Shown here in pieces: positions 39,803-47,323 of a stretch of DNA of 64,000 bases (position 1 is its first letter; each line of letters begins with the position of its first letter). Both the position numbers and the translations under genes were made by a program. The notes under the pieces were generated by a model. It made no database searches. It was given only the letters and a program-made list of their open reading frames with translations, and was not told the origin of the DNA. The stretch covers positions 1 through 64,000 of the forward strand of contig CAMAQR010000013.1 of NCBI GenBank assembly GCA_945860375.1, written 5' to 3'. Source of the DNA: Pseudorhodobacter antarcticus (lineage in GTDB: Bacteria; Pseudomonadota; Alphaproteobacteria; Rhodobacterales; Rhodobacteraceae).

Positions 39803-41319
39803 CTCCCCATCACCTGATCCTTCAACAGCCGCCGCAAAATCTTGCCAGAGGCTGATTTCGGCACGGCATCAATCACTTCAATGACTTTCGGTTGCTTGTA
39901 ATGCGACAACTGTTCGCGCAGATAGACCGCAATCGCCGCCACATCGACACCCGGTGCCACCACCACAAAGGCCATCGGCACTTCGCCCGCCTCGTCATCC
40001 GGCACCCCGATCACCGCCGCATCGAGCACGCCGGGATAGGCCTGCAACACCGCCTCCACTTCGGCGGGGGCAACCTGAAAGCCCTTGACCTTGATCAGTT
40101 CTTTCAACCGGTCCCGGATGAACAACTGCCCGTCGGCATCGAAGCAAGCGATGTCCCCGGTGCGCAGCCAGCCATCCACAATATTCGCCGCCGTCGCCTC
40201 GGGGTTGTTCAGGTAGCCCTGCATCACCTGTGGCCCCTTGATCCACAACTCGCCCTCCTGATCCACACCCAGCGCCTCGCCCGCCGGATCCACGATCTTG
40301 CACAGGGTGTTGGGCACCGTCACCCCCACCGCCCCGGGTTTCGCCCGGTCTTCAGCCGAAAAATGCGAGATCGGAGAAAGCTCTGTCATCCCATAGCCTT
40401 GCATGGTCAACGCCCCGATCCGCGCGCTGCAAGCGTTCGACAATTCCGCCCCCAAGGGGGCCGCCGCCGACACCAGCACCTTCAGCGACGAGATATCATA
40501 CTGATCGACCAACGGATGCTTGGCCAAGGCATTTGCCACCGGCGGCACCGCCATCACCATGCGCACCTTGTGGTCCTGCACAAAGCCCAAAAACGCCGCC
40601 AGATCAAAGCGCGGCATGCAGACCAACCGCGCCCCCGCCACAAGATGGGCGTTCATCAGCACGTTCATGCCATAGATGTGGAAGAACGGCAGGAAGGCCA
40701 CCATCGTCTCATCCGGCACGATCCGCACCACCGCCAGCGCCTGATCAACGTTCACCACCAGATTGCGGTGCGACAACATCACACCTTTGGGCAGGCCCGT
40801 GGTGCCACTGGAGTAGGGCAAGACCAAAATGTGATCGTCCAGATCCACGGGCACCTGCGCGGGCAGTTCCGCCCCCAACCAATCACCCAGCAGCACCAGA
40901 TGGGTGCATCCCGTGCCGGCCATGCCGTCGCGCGCCACCGCCTCGAACGCCGGAATGGTGAATAAAACCTCGGCACCGGAATCGGCCAGCTGATGCCGGA
41001 TTTCGCTGGCGGTATAGGTCGGGTTCAGCGTGGTCAGCGTGCCGCCCGCCCAAGCGACGCTATGAAACACCACCGCAAATTCGGGGCAGTTCGGGGCCAT
41101 CAGCGCCACGCGATGCCCGGCGCCAAACCCGCGCTCGGTCAACCCACCTGCCAAGGCCCTGATCTGGCGCATCAATTCCGCAGCTGTCCATGCCACCCCC
41201 GTCGGCCCGTCAATCATCACAACGCGATCGGGGGCGCGGGCCAAGGCGTCGAACAACGCCTCGGTGATGGTCACATCGCGCAGGGGCACGTCTGGCAAAG
41301 GGCTGCTGAATAGGGTCAT
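39799..41319 (-). CDS. AMP-dependent acyl-CoA ligase (4-coumarate-CoA ligase-like)
   Basis: The 506-residue adenylate-forming enzyme has the AMP motif LPYSSGTTGLPKGVMLSH near residue 160, the YGMTELSPISHF region, the hinge GDIACFDADGQLFIRDR and the C-terminal catalytic lysine in VPKSASGKILRRLL. It activates a carboxylic acid as its CoA thioester; the 4CL-like build suggests an aromatic or medium-chain acid. First gene of an operon with GNAT and hydrolase. The ATG at 41319 fits the family length. Confidence 0.92.
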   Translation of the reverse strand: MTLFSSPLPDVPLRDVTITEALFDALARAPDRVVMIDGPTGVAWTAAELMRQIRALAGGLTERGFGAGHRVALMAPNCPEFAVVFHSVAWAGGTLTTLNPTYTASEIRHQLADSGAEVLFTIPAFEAVARDGMAGTGCTHLVLLGDWLGAELPAQVPVDLDDHILVLPYSSGTTGLPKGVMLSHRNLVVNVDQALAVVRIVPDETMVAFLPFFHIYGMNVLMNAHLVAGARLVCMPRFDLAAFLGFVQDHKVRMVMAVPPVANALAKHPLVDQYDISSLKVLVSAAAPLGAELSNACSARIGALTMQGYGMTELSPISHFSAEDRAKPGAVGVTVPNTLCKIVDPAGEALGVDQEGELWIKGPQVMQGYLNNPEATAANIVDGWLRTGDIACFDADGQLFIRDRLKELIKVKGFQVAPAEVEAVLQAYPGVLDAAVIGVPDDEAGEVPMAFVVVAPGVDVAAIAVYLREQLSHYKQPKVIEVIDAVPKSASGKILRRLLKDQVMGR

Positions 41320-41415
41320 GATGGGTCCTCCGACCGCGAACCTAGCAGGGCAGCGCGGTTTTGAAAGCAAAATGCGGGGCTTGCCTGCTGGGCCCGCCAT
41401 GTGGAAAGTGCCAGC

Positions 41416-42282
41416 ATGAACCTGTTGTCTTACAACATCCAATACGGCTTTGGCGCAGACGGGCGCTATGATCTGACCCGCGCTGCGCGGGTGATGGACG
41501 GGGCCGATATCATCGCGCTGCAAGAGGTCGAACGCCACTGGCAGCGCAGCAATCATAATGATCAGCCGGCCATTCTGGAACAGCTGCTGCCGCAGTATTA
41601 CACCGCCTACGGCCCGGCTTTTGATATGGACGCTTCCACCCAAGCCGGAACCCGCATCATCAACCGCCGCCGTCAGTTCGGCCCGATGATCCTGTCGCGC
41701 TGGCCCATTCTGTGGACCCGTCTGCACCTTTTGCCCCTGTACCGGATGATCACGCCGCTGAACACCCAGACCGCAGCGCTGGAGGCCTGTATCGCCGCAC
41801 CCGCAGGCCCGCTGCGGGTCTATTCCCTGCATCTGGCGCATGTGGGGGTGGAAGAACGGCTGGAGCAAATCGACCATCTGCTGGCCCAACATGCGCGCGC
41901 CTCTGGTGGCCCGTGGAGCGGCACCGATGACGAACCCTCCCGCAACTGGACCGAAAGTCAGCCCCAGCCACCCTGCCCAGACAGCGCCATTTTCATGGGC
42001 GATTTCAACATGGAACCCGGCAGCGCCGAACACCGCCGCCTGACCGGAGACACCCCGTACCATCCCGGCGCGCGCTATGCCCACACGCTGGTCGATGCGG
42101 TGGCCGCCACCGGCGCCACGCTGCACACCCATGTGAAAACCATCGCCGGACACCAACGCTTGCGCCAGTTGGATCACTGCTTTGTCACCGCCGACCTGGC
42201 CCCGCGTGTCACCGGCGCTTGGGCGGGCGTCACCGAACCCGCCTCTGACCACGCCCCGCTCTGGATCACCCTGTCCGACTGA
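41416..42282 (+). CDS. Endonuclease/exonuclease/phosphatase-family protein
   Basis: The 288-residue protein has all motifs of the EEP fold: LLSYNIQYGFG, the metal-binding IALQEVE near residue 40, FMGDFNMEPGS and the C-terminal SDHAPLWITL. Relatives include DNase I-like nucleases and sphingomyelinase-type phosphodiesterases; the substrate is not clear. No signal peptide. It is divergent from the ligase operon. Confidence 0.9.
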   Translation: MNLLSYNIQYGFGADGRYDLTRAARVMDGADIIALQEVERHWQRSNHNDQPAILEQLLPQYYTAYGPAFDMDASTQAGTRIINRRRQFGPMILSRWPILWTRLHLLPLYRMITPLNTQTAALEACIAAPAGPLRVYSLHLAHVGVEERLEQIDHLLAQHARASGGPWSGTDDEPSRNWTESQPQPPCPDSAIFMGDFNMEPGSAEHRRLTGDTPYHPGARYAHTLVDAVAATGATLHTHVKTIAGHQRLRQLDHCFVTADLAPRVTGAWAGVTEPASDHAPLWITLSD

Positions 42283-42300
42283 CCCGGCCCCCGATTGCTG

Positions 42301-42319
42301 TTTTCCAAATACTCCCGTG
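42301..42319 (-). repeat. Partial dispersed element, copy 6
   Basis: The minus strand reads CACGGGAGTATTTGGAAAA, matching the CCGGGATATTTG core of the other copies. The hairpin part is missing or degraded. Confidence 0.5.
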
Positions 42320-42388
42320 CAAAGCGCTCCTGCCCTTGACAGTGGTTCCCCCCCGCGCCCCTATGCGGCCAAGCAACCCCGGACCCCC

Positions 42389-43396
42389 ATGCACCCCGAC
42401 CCGCTTCAAGGCCTGCTGCCCGCCCCGCCGCCCGTCTTGACGGATGCTCAGGTGACTGATTTGGCGCAGCGGCATTTCGGCATCGCGGGCCACCACAACC
42501 GCTTGACCTCGGAACGCGATCTGAACATCCACATCGCGACTCCAGATCAGCACTATGTCCTGAAACTCGCCAACCCGGCCGAGCCGCCAGCGGTGACGGA
42601 TTTCCAGACCCAAGCCCTGCTGCATCTGGAAGCCACCGGTCTGCCCGTTCCGCGCGTGATCCGCACCACCACTGGCGCAACCCAGGCCGATACCCCCCAC
42701 GGCACTCTGCGCCTGCTGACCTACCTGCAAGGCCAACCGCTGCACGCCACCCGCCGCAGCCCGCAGCAAGCCGCCGCAATGGCGCAGATGGCGGCGCGGA
42801 TTACGCTGGGATTGCAAGGCTTTGCCCATCCCGCAGCGGGCCATGTCCTGCAATGGGACATCAAGCACGCCAGCGCCCTGCGCCCGCTGTTGCCCGCCAT
42901 CCCCGAAGATCTGCGCGACCTTGCGACCGCCACGCTGACCCGTTTTGATGCTGAAATCGCGCCGCGTCTGTCCGCGCTGCGTTGGCAGGTCGTGCACAAT
43001 GATCTCAACCCCCACAATGTGCTGACCGACCTTGATGACCCCACCAAAATCGCCGGAGTTCTCGATTTCGGCGATATGGTTCACACCCCGCTGATCTGCG
43101 ATGCGGCCATCGCGGCCTCTTATCATATCGACCCGGCGCAGCCCCTGACCAGCCTGCAAACCTTCGCCCGCGCCTTTCACGCCACCTTGCCGCTGACACC
43201 GCAAGAGGCGCAGCTGTTCCCCGATCTGGTCGCCACCCGGATGCTGACCACGCTGGCCATCACCTCGGCGCGCGCCGCCAGCCACCCCGACAACGCTCCC
43301 TATATCCTGCGCAACTTTGCCACCTCTGCTGACGGCCTGCGCGCGCTGGCCGCCATTCCCCGCCATACCCTTCAAACCGCCATGGAGTGCTTATGA
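42389..43396 (+). CDS. Aminoglycoside phosphotransferase-fold kinase (hydroxylysine kinase-like)
   Basis: The 335-residue kinase has the APH fold: the ATP-binding lysine in YVLKLANP near residue 51, the catalytic VVHNDLNPHNVL near residue 207 and the metal-binding VLDFGDM. It overlaps the following aminotransferase by four bases. Homologues of the pair in animals are hydroxylysine kinase and the phospho-lyases for phosphoethanolamine or phosphohydroxylysine, so this kinase probably phosphorylates an amino alcohol. The gene begins at ATG 42389; upstream in frame is non-coding. Confidence 0.82.
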   Translation: MHPDPLQGLLPAPPPVLTDAQVTDLAQRHFGIAGHHNRLTSERDLNIHIATPDQHYVLKLANPAEPPAVTDFQTQALLHLEATGLPVPRVIRTTTGATQADTPHGTLRLLTYLQGQPLHATRRSPQQAAAMAQMAARITLGLQGFAHPAAGHVLQWDIKHASALRPLLPAIPEDLRDLATATLTRFDAEIAPRLSALRWQVVHNDLNPHNVLTDLDDPTKIAGVLDFGDMVHTPLICDAAIAASYHIDPAQPLTSLQTFARAFHATLPLTPQEAQLFPDLVATRMLTTLAITSARAASHPDNAPYILRNFATSADGLRALAAIPRHTLQTAMECL

Positions 43397-44709
43397 AAAA
43401 CGACGGAACCATGGTGAACGCCTATGTCCCCGGCAAAGGCAACCTGTCGCCAGCGGACCAAGCCCTTGTGGCGCGGCGCACCCGCGCGCTGGGTCCGGCC
43501 TACCGGCTGTTTTACGAAACCCCCGTGCATCTGGTGCGCGGGCAGGGGGTCTGGCTTTATGACACCGACGGCAACGCCTATCTTGACACCTATAACAACG
43601 TGGCTTCGGTGGGCCATTGCCACCCCCGCGTGGTCGCCGCCACCGCCGCGCAGGCCGCCACTTTCGCCAGCCACACCCGTTACCTGCACGACACCGTTCT
43701 GGATTATGCCGAGCGTTTGCTGGCCACCTTCCCCGCCGACCTGTCCCATGTCATGTTCACCTGCACCGGGTCAGAGGCCAATGATCTGGCCTTCCGCATC
43801 GCCCGCGCCCACACCGGCGGCACCGGGTTTATCGTCACCGAAAACGCCTACCACGGCGTCACCCATGCCATCGCGGGGATGTCGCCGTCCTTGGGTGAGG
43901 GCGTGGCTTTGGGCGAACACATCCGCACCGTGCCCGCCCCCGATCCCCTGCGGATGACGGGCGATCTGGGGCTGGCCTTCGCCGCCGCCGTGCAATCCGC
44001 CATCGACGACATGCTGCGCCACGGCATCAAACCGGCCGGGCTGATCGTCGATACGATCTTTTCCTCTGACGGCGTCTACGAAGGCCCCAAGGGTTTTCTG
44101 AAACCGGCGGTTGAGGCGATCCGTGCCGCAGGCGGTGTTTTCATCGCAGATGAGGTACAGCCCGGTTTTGGCCGCTGCGGCGAGACGATGTGGGGCTTTG
44201 AACGCCACGGCCTGATCCCCGATATGGTCAGTCTGGGCAAACCCATGGGCAATGGCTATCCGGTGGCGGGCCTTGTGATGCAACCCCGCGTGATCGCGGC
44301 CTTTGGCGCAAAGGCGCGCTATTTCAACACTTTCGGCGGAAATGCCGTTGCGGCGGCCACGGCAATGGCGGTGCTGGATGTGATCCGGGACGAAGGGTTG
44401 CAGGAAAACGCACTGGCGGTGGGCAGCTATTTTGCCGAAGGCCTGCGCGATCTGGCCAGCCGTCACGCCTGCCTTGGCCCCCTGCGCGCCGCTGGCCTGT
44501 TTCTCGGGCAAGACATCATCAACGGCGACCCGCTGACCCCCGACGCCGCCCTGACCTCCCGCCTTGTCAACGGCCTGCGGGCCGAGCGTGTGCTGATCTC
44601 CGCCACCGGCCCGCGGTCAAACGTGCTGAAAATCCGCCCGCCGATGGTGTTTTCAAAGGCCAATGTCGATCACTTCCTGACCGCGTTCAACAAGGTGCTG
44701 ATGGCATAA
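43393..44709 (+). CDS. Class III aminotransferase-fold phospho-lyase (AGXT2L1/2-like)
   Basis: The 438-residue PLP enzyme has the AGXT2L-type start ([17 protein letters not shown] and [14 protein letters not shown]), the aspartate motif [15 protein letters not shown] and the PLP lysine in [11 protein letters not shown]. The NVAxVGHCHP motif is that of ethanolamine-phosphate and phosphohydroxylysine phospho-lyases, which eliminate phosphate and ammonia rather than transaminate. Start ATG 43393 follows GGAG and overlaps the kinase stop as ATGA. Simple transaminase activity is the alternative. Confidence 0.85.
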   Translation: MKNDGTMVNAYVPGKGNLSPADQALVARRTRALGPAYRLFYETPVHLVRGQGVWLYDTDGNAYLDTYNNVASVGHCHPRVVAATAAQAATFASHTRYLHDTVLDYAERLLATFPADLSHVMFTCTGSEANDLAFRIARAHTGGTGFIVTENAYHGVTHAIAGMSPSLGEGVALGEHIRTVPAPDPLRMTGDLGLAFAAAVQSAIDDMLRHGIKPAGLIVDTIFSSDGVYEGPKGFLKPAVEAIRAAGGVFIADEVQPGFGRCGETMWGFERHGLIPDMVSLGKPMGNGYPVAGLVMQPRVIAAFGAKARYFNTFGGNAVAAATAMAVLDVIRDEGLQENALAVGSYFAEGLRDLASRHACLGPLRAAGLFLGQDIINGDPLTPDAALTSRLVNGLRAERVLISATGPRSNVLKIRPPMVFSKANVDHFLTAFNKVLMA

Positions 44710-44717
44710 GACAGGGC

Positions 44718-45650
44718 TCACCCCGTCACCCCCGGACCCTCCACCGCCCGCCGAACCAAGTCCCGCACATGCGCCGCCATGAAATCGGTGAACAGCTTGA
44801 CCTTCGGGTCCTTCAGCCGCCGGTGCTGCGACAGGCTGGACAGTTGCGTCGGCAACGGCGGCGTCGCCACCGCCACCGGCACCAAGGCCCCCGACCGCAG
44901 GGCATCCGCCACCTCGAACACCGGCTTCATCACGATGCCGCGCCCGTCCAGCGCCCAACCGGTCAGCACATCGCCGTCATCGCTCTCGAACGGCCCCGAA
45001 ATCTCATACCGCCGCACGCCTTCCGGTGTCTGCAACGCCCACTGGAATTCCTTCGCCCCCGGAAAGCGCAGGTTCAGACAGTCGTGCCGATCCCCCACCA
45101 AAGCCGCGCCGTCCACAGGCATCCCCCGCCGCGCAATATACGCCGGCGCGGCACATAAAACGCGCGGGCAATCGGCAATCAACCGCACCTTGAGCGTCGA
45201 ATCCTCTAAGAGTCCCAGATGAAACGCCACATCCAGCCCCTCGGTCGTGACATCAATCACCCGGTCCGACAGCCGCAGCCGCACGTCGATCTGCGGGTAC
45301 AGGTCCTTGAACACCGGCACATAGGGCGCGATGAACCGCCGCCCCACCCCCAGTGGTGCCGACACAAAGATCGTCCCGCGCGGGTTTTGGGTGAGATCCA
45401 TCACCGCCGCCTCGGCCTCGTCAATGGCCTCCAGCACCTTTCGCGCGCCTTCATAGAAAATACGCCCGTTTTCCGTCGGTTGCAGGCTGCGCGTGGTGCG
45501 CGAAAACAGCCGCACACCCAGATGTTTTTCCAATTCCGATATCCGCGCCGACGACACCGCAGGCGAGGTGCGCTGATCGCGCGCCGCCGCCGACATGTTG
45601 CCCAACTCGTACACACGCACGAACATCTTGATATTGTTGACATAGGACAT
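44718..45650 (-). CDS. LysR-family transcriptional regulator
   Basis: The 310-residue regulator has an N-terminal winged helix (MFVRVYELGNMSAAARDQRT, then SAARISELEKHLGVRLFSRTTRS) and a periplasmic-binding-like effector domain. It is divergent from puuD with 94 bases between, the usual layout for a LysR protein that controls its neighbour, so a urate or intermediate sensor is likely. The start at 45650 gives the standard family N-terminus. Confidence 0.92.
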   Translation of the reverse strand: MSYVNNIKMFVRVYELGNMSAAARDQRTSPAVSSARISELEKHLGVRLFSRTTRSLQPTENGRIFYEGARKVLEAIDEAEAAVMDLTQNPRGTIFVSAPLGVGRRFIAPYVPVFKDLYPQIDVRLRLSDRVIDVTTEGLDVAFHLGLLEDSTLKVRLIADCPRVLCAAPAYIARRGMPVDGAALVGDRHDCLNLRFPGAKEFQWALQTPEGVRRYEISGPFESDDGDVLTGWALDGRGIVMKPVFEVADALRSGALVPVAVATPPLPTQLSSLSQHRRLKDPKVKLFTDFMAAHVRDLVRRAVEGPGVTG

Positions 45651-45744
45651 TTTCGCGCCAATCTTGAAAGTGATCCCGGTATATTCAGGATTAACAGACC
45701 AATGGGCGCTGGTATAGCGTTTCGTCAATCAAAGGGGGTTGCCG

Positions 45745-46980
45745 ATGTATGACTGGGTGGTGCTGTGGGACTGGGTCGAAATCGGCATGCGCTGGCTGCA
45801 TGTGACCACCGCGATTGCGTGGATCGGATCGTCCTTCTACTTCATCGCGCTTGACCTTGGCTTGCGCCAAACCCCCAGTCTGCCACCCTTGGCGCATGGC
45901 GAGGAATGGCAGGTGCATGGTGGCGGCTTTTACCACATCCAGAAATATCTGGTCGCCCCCGAGATGATGCCGGACCATCTGACGTGGTTCAAATGGGAAA
46001 GCTACGCCACCTGGCTGTCGGGTTTCGCCATGCTGATGCTGGTTTATTATTTAGGATCAGACCTTTACCTCATTGACCCCGCCGTCGCTGACCTGACGCA
46101 ATTCCAAGCCATCGCCCTATCGCTGGCCTCCCTCGCCTTCGGCTGGGTTGCCTATGACCTGATCTGCAAAAGCCGTTTTGGCGACGACAACACCCGGTTG
46201 ATGATCGGCCTTTATGTGATCCTTGTGGTGATGGCATGGGGCTACACGCAGGTTTTCACCGGCCGCGCCGCCCTGCTGCACCTTGGCGCCTTCACCGCCA
46301 CGATCATGAGCGCGAATGTCTTCATGATCATCATGCCGAACCAGCGCATCGTGGTGGCGGACCTCAAGGCAGGCCGCAAGCCGGATCCGAAATACGGCAA
46401 GATCGCCAAGCAGCGCAGCACCCATAACAACTACCTGACATTGCCGGTGCTGTTTCTGATGCTGTCGAACCATTACCCCTTGGTGTTCGCGACCGAGTAC
46501 AACTGGATCATCGCCTCATTGGTGTTCCTGATGGGCGTCACCATCCGCCACTGGTTCAACTCCAAACACGCCCGCAAGGGCAACCCGCACTGGACATGGT
46601 TCCTGACCGCCGTGCTGTTCCTGATCATCGCGTGGTTGTCCACCGCCCCCCAAAGCCACCGCCCCGAGGAAACCGCCTTGCGCGGCGCGGCGCTCACCCA
46701 TGCCTCGGCTGCGGGTTTTGACGATGTGGTCAGCATCATCCAAGGCCGCTGTTCGATGTGCCACGCCGCCGAGCCGTCATGGGAGGGCATCCATTACCCC
46801 CCCAAGGGGGTGGTGCTGGAAACCCCGGCCCAGATCGCAACCGAGGCCAAACGCATCTACCTGCATTCGGGCCTGAGCCACGCCATGCCCCCCGCAAACC
46901 TGTCCTACATGGAAGACAGCGAACGGGAGGCGATCATCCTGTGGTTCCAAAGCGCTGGTAAGGGCGGGGCGGAAAGCTGA
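45745..46980 (+). CDS. puuD: Membrane-bound urate oxidase PuuD with cytochrome c domain
   Basis: The 411-residue protein oxidises urate to 5-hydroxyisourate in the inner membrane. About eight helices follow the start WLHVTTAIAWIGSSFYFIAL, with the conserved HGGGFYHIQKY region. The C-terminal cytochrome c domain has the heme site CSMCH (Cys336, Cys339, His340) and an axial-ligand candidate in SHAMPPAN. Electrons would pass to the respiratory chain, so no peroxide is made. The start ATG follows AGGGGG; a TTG two codons upstream is less likely. Symbol follows PuuD usage. Confidence 0.95.
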   Translation: MYDWVVLWDWVEIGMRWLHVTTAIAWIGSSFYFIALDLGLRQTPSLPPLAHGEEWQVHGGGFYHIQKYLVAPEMMPDHLTWFKWESYATWLSGFAMLMLVYYLGSDLYLIDPAVADLTQFQAIALSLASLAFGWVAYDLICKSRFGDDNTRLMIGLYVILVVMAWGYTQVFTGRAALLHLGAFTATIMSANVFMIIMPNQRIVVADLKAGRKPDPKYGKIAKQRSTHNNYLTLPVLFLMLSNHYPLVFATEYNWIIASLVFLMGVTIRHWFNSKHARKGNPHWTWFLTAVLFLIIAWLSTAPQSHRPEETALRGAALTHASAAGFDDVVSIIQGRCSMCHAAEPSWEGIHYPPKGVVLETPAQIATEAKRIYLHSGLSHAMPPANLSYMEDSEREAIILWFQSAGKGGAES

Positions 46981-47166
46981 CCCAAGGCGGAAACCCCGGT
47001 CCGGTTCTGCGCCCGGGTATCCAAGCTGAAACACTCGAAGTTCGGCCCGCCAATGGCTGTCTGCCCGCCCCCAAAGATGCCGTTGGGCAGGAGCCTTCCG
47101 CGCCAAAGCCTTAACAAACCCTTAAATTGACCACCCCAACCCATTGAAATCATTTACATCACAGGG

Positions 47167-47183
47167 TGGTCCCAACTCGGGAC
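47167..47183. repeat. GGTCCCAACTCGGGACC hairpin, copy 2
   Basis: A 7-bp perfect palindrome with a three-base centre, identical over 17 bases to the hairpin after prs. It lies eight bases after the stop of the minus-strand fragment at 47191. The T tract seen in copy 1 is absent here. Confidence 0.7.
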
Positions 47184-47190
47184 CGCGCAG

Positions 47191-47307
47191 TCACCCCGCC
47201 ACGCCCAGCAACAGCCGGACCTGATCGGCGGTCAAATAGCCGCTGGCCCGCAGCCCCTCAACACCGCACAGCAACCCCTGAGAATTCCGAATTCCCTCCG
47301 CGGTCAA
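47191..47307 (-). pseudogene. Short C-terminal gene remnant downstream of hrpB
   Basis: About 38 codons with coding-type GC3 bias read LTAEGIRNSQGLLCGVEGLR and end YLTADQVRLLLGVAG before TGA. There is no convincing start or ribosome site, so it is probably the tail of a lost gene. I do not recognise a family. The remaining 46981-47190 and 47308-47323 show nothing I can support. Confidence 0.3.
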
Positions 47308-47323
47308 AACCCGGGACCACCCC

